Of a DNA stretch of 8,572 bases, positions 6,051 through 8,572 are shown one piece after another; positions within the stretch are counted from its first letter, which is position 1, and the number at the start of each line of letters is the position of its first letter. Origin of the DNA: Opitutaceae bacterium (GTDB lineage Bacteria > Verrucomicrobiota > Verrucomicrobiia > Opitutales > Opitutaceae). The notes beneath the pieces are model-generated. The model did not search any database. It was not told the DNA's origin and was given only the letters and a program-made list of their open reading frames with translations. The position numbers were made by a program, and so were the translations under genes. The stretch covers positions 1 to 8,572 of the forward strand of contig JADLBI010000086.1 in the NCBI GenBank assembly GCA_020847775.1. Direction: 5' to 3'.

Positions 6051-7187
6051 ATGGCATCGCCAAACATCCTGGTCGTCGATGACCAACCCATCAACGTCCA
6101 GCTGTTGAAGCGCAAGCTGGAGCGCGAGGGGATCCGCATCACCACCGCCTACAACGGTGCCGAAGCGCTCAAGGCCGTGGCCGCCGAAAAGCCCGACCTT
6201 ATCTTGCTCGATGTGATGATGCCGGACATGGACGGCATCGAGGTCTGCCAGCGCTTGCAGGCCAACGAGGAGACGCGCTCCATTCCGGTCATCTTCATCA
6301 CCGCCCGCACCTCGAAAGAGGGTAAACTCGAAGGGCTCGGCGTCGGCGCAGTTGATTACCTCACCAAGCCGATTGACTTGGACGAAACGCTCGCCCGCGT
6401 GCAGACGCAACTGCGCTTCGTGTCGATCAATCGCGAGATGATCGATCTGCAACGCCGGTTGGTGGAAGCCCGGCGGGCCGCCACCATCGGCGCCGTCACC
6501 CAAGGCATCGCGCACAACTTGAACAACCTCCTCGGGGTCGCCATCGGCTACCTCGATCTGGTCAAGGCCTACTACGACAAACCCGAACAGGTGCGCAAAA
6601 ACGCGCAGCATGTCGAGGATGCCGTCCAACGCATCGTCGTGATCATCAAGCAACTCGGGACCTTGGTCGTCAAAACCCGGCCGCCCTTGGCCAAGGCCCG
6701 ATTGGGTCAACTGATCGCCGGGGGCATCAGCCGCGCCCAAGACGAGTATCGCATCACGCCGGACATCACCGTCAATCACACTGCCGGCGACATCGCCCTG
6801 GAAAGTAATTTTGAAATCTTCGAGGAAGTGCTTTCCAAGGTGTTGATGAATGCGTGGGAGAGCTACGACCTGCGCCCGGGTGAGCCCCGCCCAATCACCA
6901 TCACCACCTCGCTCATCACCCGCCCCAGCGAAGGCGAACACGTGCAAATTCTCGTCGATGATCACGGTCGTGGCATCGACGAGGAAATCCGCGACCATGT
7001 TTTCGAACCGTTCATCAGCTCGAAAAACACCGTCGGCGTGGGCATGGGCCTGACGGTCGCCCGCCACGCCTTGCGCAATCTCGGCGGCGAAGTCACCCTG
7101 CGTGATCGTCCTGAAGGTGGAGCCCAAGCTGTGCTCATCCATCCCTTGGCCCGGCCCCAATCCAAACATTCCTCCGCCCATGGCTAA
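6051..7187 (+). CDS. Soluble receiver-histidine kinase hybrid (REC-HisKA-HATPase)
   Basis: This is a 378-aa cytosolic two-component protein with no membrane segment. An N-terminal receiver domain (about 4-121) has the acidic pair Asp10-Asp11, phospho-acceptor Asp54 in ILLDVMMPDMDG, Thr84 and Lys106 in LTKPID. A linker helix (125-145) leads to a dimerisation/phospho-transfer helix with H-box GIAHNLNNLLG, His155 being the acceptor. The HATPase domain shows N-box Asn267 (LMNAWES), G1 DDHGRGID (303-310), F-box FEPF (318-321) and G2 GVGMGL (329-334). The residue after His155 is Asn, where most HisKA kinases have Glu or Asp. ATG at 6051 is preferred over a TTG at 6039, because the receiver starts at once after it. 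No separate regulator with an output domain is nearby, so the input and target are unknown. The gene lies 44 bp after folD and overlaps proC by 8 bp. Confidence 0.92.
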   Translation: MASPNILVVDDQPINVQLLKRKLEREGIRITTAYNGAEALKAVAAEKPDLILLDVMMPDMDGIEVCQRLQANEETRSIPVIFITARTSKEGKLEGLGVGAVDYLTKPIDLDETLARVQTQLRFVSINREMIDLQRRLVEARRAATIGAVTQGIAHNLNNLLGVAIGYLDLVKAYYDKPEQVRKNAQHVEDAVQRIVVIIKQLGTLVVKTRPPLAKARLGQLIAGGISRAQDEYRITPDITVNHTAGDIALESNFEIFEEVLSKVLMNAWESYDLRPGEPRPITITTSLITRPSEGEHVQILVDDHGRGIDEEIRDHVFEPFISSKNTVGVGMGLTVARHALRNLGGEVTLRDRPEGGAQAVLIHPLARPQSKHSSAHG

Positions 7188-7986
7188 GATCGTCTTTCTA
7201 GGGGCCGGCAACATGGCGGGGGCGATGGTCCATGGACTGCTCGCCAAGCAGGTCGTCCCACCCTTGGATTTGGCCTGTTACACGGCCAGCGGCCGCAGCG
7301 CCGCCGCTTTGGCCAGCGCCACCGGTATCCGGCAGGCGAGCACGCCCGAGGATTTGCTGAGCGGAGCGGACCTGCTCGTGGTCGCGTTCAAGCCGCAGCA
7401 TTTGAGCAGTCTCACGCCAGAATGGAAAGAACTCACGGCGGGCAAGCTTGTGCTCTCCATCATGTCGGGCAAAACCCTCGCCCGGCTGCATAGCGTTTTT
7501 CCACTGGCCCGCAATTGGGTGCGCACCATGCCCAACACGCCAGGCCGCATCGGCGCGGGCATCACCGGCTGGTGCGCGGCACACGAATTAACCGGGACCG
7601 ACCGGCACACCGTGCAGGAGCTGCTCGGTGCGTTGGGTCGGGAGCTCGAAACCACCGAGGCTGATCTCGATGCCATCACCGCAGTCAGCGGCAGCGGCCC
7701 GGGCTTCGTGTTCGAGTTTGCCGCCGCTATGGAAAGCGCCGCCCGCGATGCCGGACTGGGTGCCGCTCAAGCGCGCTTGCTCACGGTTGAAACCCTGCTC
7801 GGCTCCGCCCGGCTGCTGGCGCGCACGGGCGAAAACCCGGAACAGTTGCGCGACCAAGTCACCTCGCCCAACGGCACCACCCTCGCGGGACTAAACACGC
7901 TCAAGGCCGGCCATTTTCGCGCCTTGCTCAGCCAGACGGTGCTTGCCGCAAGGGCCCGCGCGCGGGAGATTGCGCAAGAACCATGA
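7180..7986 (+). CDS. proC: Pyrroline-5-carboxylate reductase
   Basis: ProC performs the last step of proline synthesis, NAD(P)H-dependent reduction of 1-pyrroline-5-carboxylate. The 268-aa protein has the expected length and motifs: N-terminal dinucleotide-binding FLGAGNMAGAM (6-16), VVAFKPQ (67-73), RTMPNTP (115-121), AVSGSGPGFVFEF (168-180), and the family signature around DQVTSPNGTTLAGL (225-238). ATG at 7180 is favoured over 7102, since the Rossmann strand starts at residue 3 after it and the upstream codons merely re-read the kinase gene. Its ATG overlaps the kinase stop (ATGGCTAA, 8 bp), and its stop overlaps the hldD start (ATGA, 4 bp), which suggests translational coupling on both sides. 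No Shine-Dalgarno site is visible; the leader ends CTCCGCCC. No other proline-synthesis gene is in the window. Confidence 0.96.
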   Translation: MAKIVFLGAGNMAGAMVHGLLAKQVVPPLDLACYTASGRSAAALASATGIRQASTPEDLLSGADLLVVAFKPQHLSSLTPEWKELTAGKLVLSIMSGKTLARLHSVFPLARNWVRTMPNTPGRIGAGITGWCAAHELTGTDRHTVQELLGALGRELETTEADLDAITAVSGSGPGFVFEFAAAMESAARDAGLGAAQARLLTVETLLGSARLLARTGENPEQLRDQVTSPNGTTLAGLNTLKAGHFRALLSQTVLAARARAREIAQEP

Positions 7987-8572
7987 CTGCCCTCAACGGA
8001 CGCATCCTCGTGACCGGCGGCGCCGGATTTATCGGCAGTGCCCTGATCTGGGCGCTCAACCAGCGCGGCATCACCGACATCGTCGTGACCGATGTGCTCG
8101 GCCAGGACGAAAAATGGAAGAACTTGGTGCCGCTCAAATTCGCCGATTACGTCGAGGCCCATGAATTTCGCCGGCGCATCGGCGCGCAGGGCTCCTGTTT
8201 CGGCAAATTCTCCGCCGCCTTCCACCTCGGCGCATGCTCGGCGACCACGGAAAAAAACGCGAGCTACCTGATCGACAACAATTACGCCTACACCAAGGAG
8301 CTCGCGCTCTGGGCGCTCGAACACAATCTGCGCTTCGTTTACGCCTCCTCCGCCGCGACCTATGGCGACGGCGCGCAAGGCATGGATGACCGCGATGAGA
8401 ATATCGCCCGGCTCCGGCCGCTGAACATGTATGGTTATTCCAAGCACCTGTTCGACCTGCACGCGCAGCGCCAAGGCTGGCTGAAACGCATCGTCGGCGT
8501 GAAGTATTTCAACGTTTACGGCCCCAACGAGGACCACAAAGGCGACATGCGCTCGCTCGTGAACAAGGCCTA
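7983..8572 (+). CDS. hldD: ADP-L-glycero-D-manno-heptose 6-epimerase, cut by right edge
   Basis: HldD (also called RfaD or GmhD) epimerises ADP-D-glycero-beta-D-manno-heptose at C6 to give the L,D-heptose donor for LPS inner core. The 196 complete codons visible cover about 60% of a normal protein (310-330 aa). Motifs are the NAD(P)-binding TGGAGFIGS (11-19), HLGACSATTE (81-90), which closely resembles the HldD family GACSSTTE, DNNYAYTKEL (98-107), YASSAATYG (120-128), and the catalytic Tyr140-x3-Lys144 in MYGYSKHLFD. VKYFNVYGPNEDHKGDM (173-189) is also HldD-like rather than generic epimerase. The Tyr and Lys numbers equal those I recall for E. coli HldD. The ATG overlaps the proC stop by 4 bp. 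Other nucleotide-sugar epimerases are the alternative, but the GACSATTE and GHKG-type elements make HldD strongly preferred. Confidence 0.93.
   Translation, partial: MTALNGRILVTGGAGFIGSALIWALNQRGITDIVVTDVLGQDEKWKNLVPLKFADYVEAHEFRRRIGAQGSCFGKFSAAFHLGACSATTEKNASYLIDNNYAYTKELALWALEHNLRFVYASSAATYGDGAQGMDDRDENIARLRPLNMYGYSKHLFDLHAQRQGWLKRIVGVKYFNVYGPNEDHKGDMRSLVNKA

Noticed and set aside
5859..7247. Long minus-strand open frame (462 codons) opposite the 3' end of folD, the kinase and the start of proC
   Set aside because: The plus strand here encodes folD, a full REC-HisKA-HATPase protein and proC with all motifs intact. The antisense product is rich in Gly, Asp, His and Ala with no recognisable domain, as expected from codon bias in GC-rich DNA.

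Overview
The window is a compact, gene-dense, GC-rich bacterial chromosome segment. It holds ten protein-coding genes in two divergent blocks, which read away from a 94-bp spacer at about 3451-3544. No tRNA, rRNA, insertion sequence, CRISPR array, phage gene or toxin system was seen. An HldD-type ADP-heptose epimerase points to a Gram-negative cell with heptose-containing LPS. The general look of the proteins and the absence of Shine-Dalgarno sites would fit a member of the Verrucomicrobiota, perhaps Opitutales. That assignment is an impression and has not been tested by any search.

Left block, minus strand (read right to left): a 388-aa CysJ-like FAD/NADPH reductase without a flavodoxin domain (3450-2284), then fabG (2270-1518), acpP (1490-1227) and fabF (1143 to beyond the left edge). 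The fabG-acpP-fabF order is the classical fatty-acid-synthesis cluster: carrier protein, 3-ketoacyl reduction and condensation. The reductase sits 13 bp upstream of fabG and is the unexpected member.

Right block, plus strand: an RsuA/RluB-family pseudouridine synthase (3545-4330), an exported SH3-like protein of unknown function (4323-5108), folD (5131-6006), a soluble receiver-histidine kinase hybrid (6051-7187), proC (7180-7986) and the start of hldD (7983 to beyond the right edge). Overlaps of 8, 8 and 4 bp and gaps of 22 and 44 bp suggest one transcription unit mixing rRNA modification, one-carbon metabolism, signalling, proline synthesis and LPS heptose synthesis.

The segment is mostly housekeeping, and I see no clear novel multi-gene system. 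The points that deserve attention are these: none of the ten starts has a recognisable Shine-Dalgarno sequence, and many have C-rich leaders; the ACP carries a four-residue insertion relative to E. coli ACP; the reductase is linked to fab genes; the receiver-kinase has Asn where the H-box normally has Glu or Asp after the phospho-acceptor His; the envelope-type SH3-like protein is coupled to a pseudouridine synthase; and the divergent spacer holds two perfect inverted repeats.
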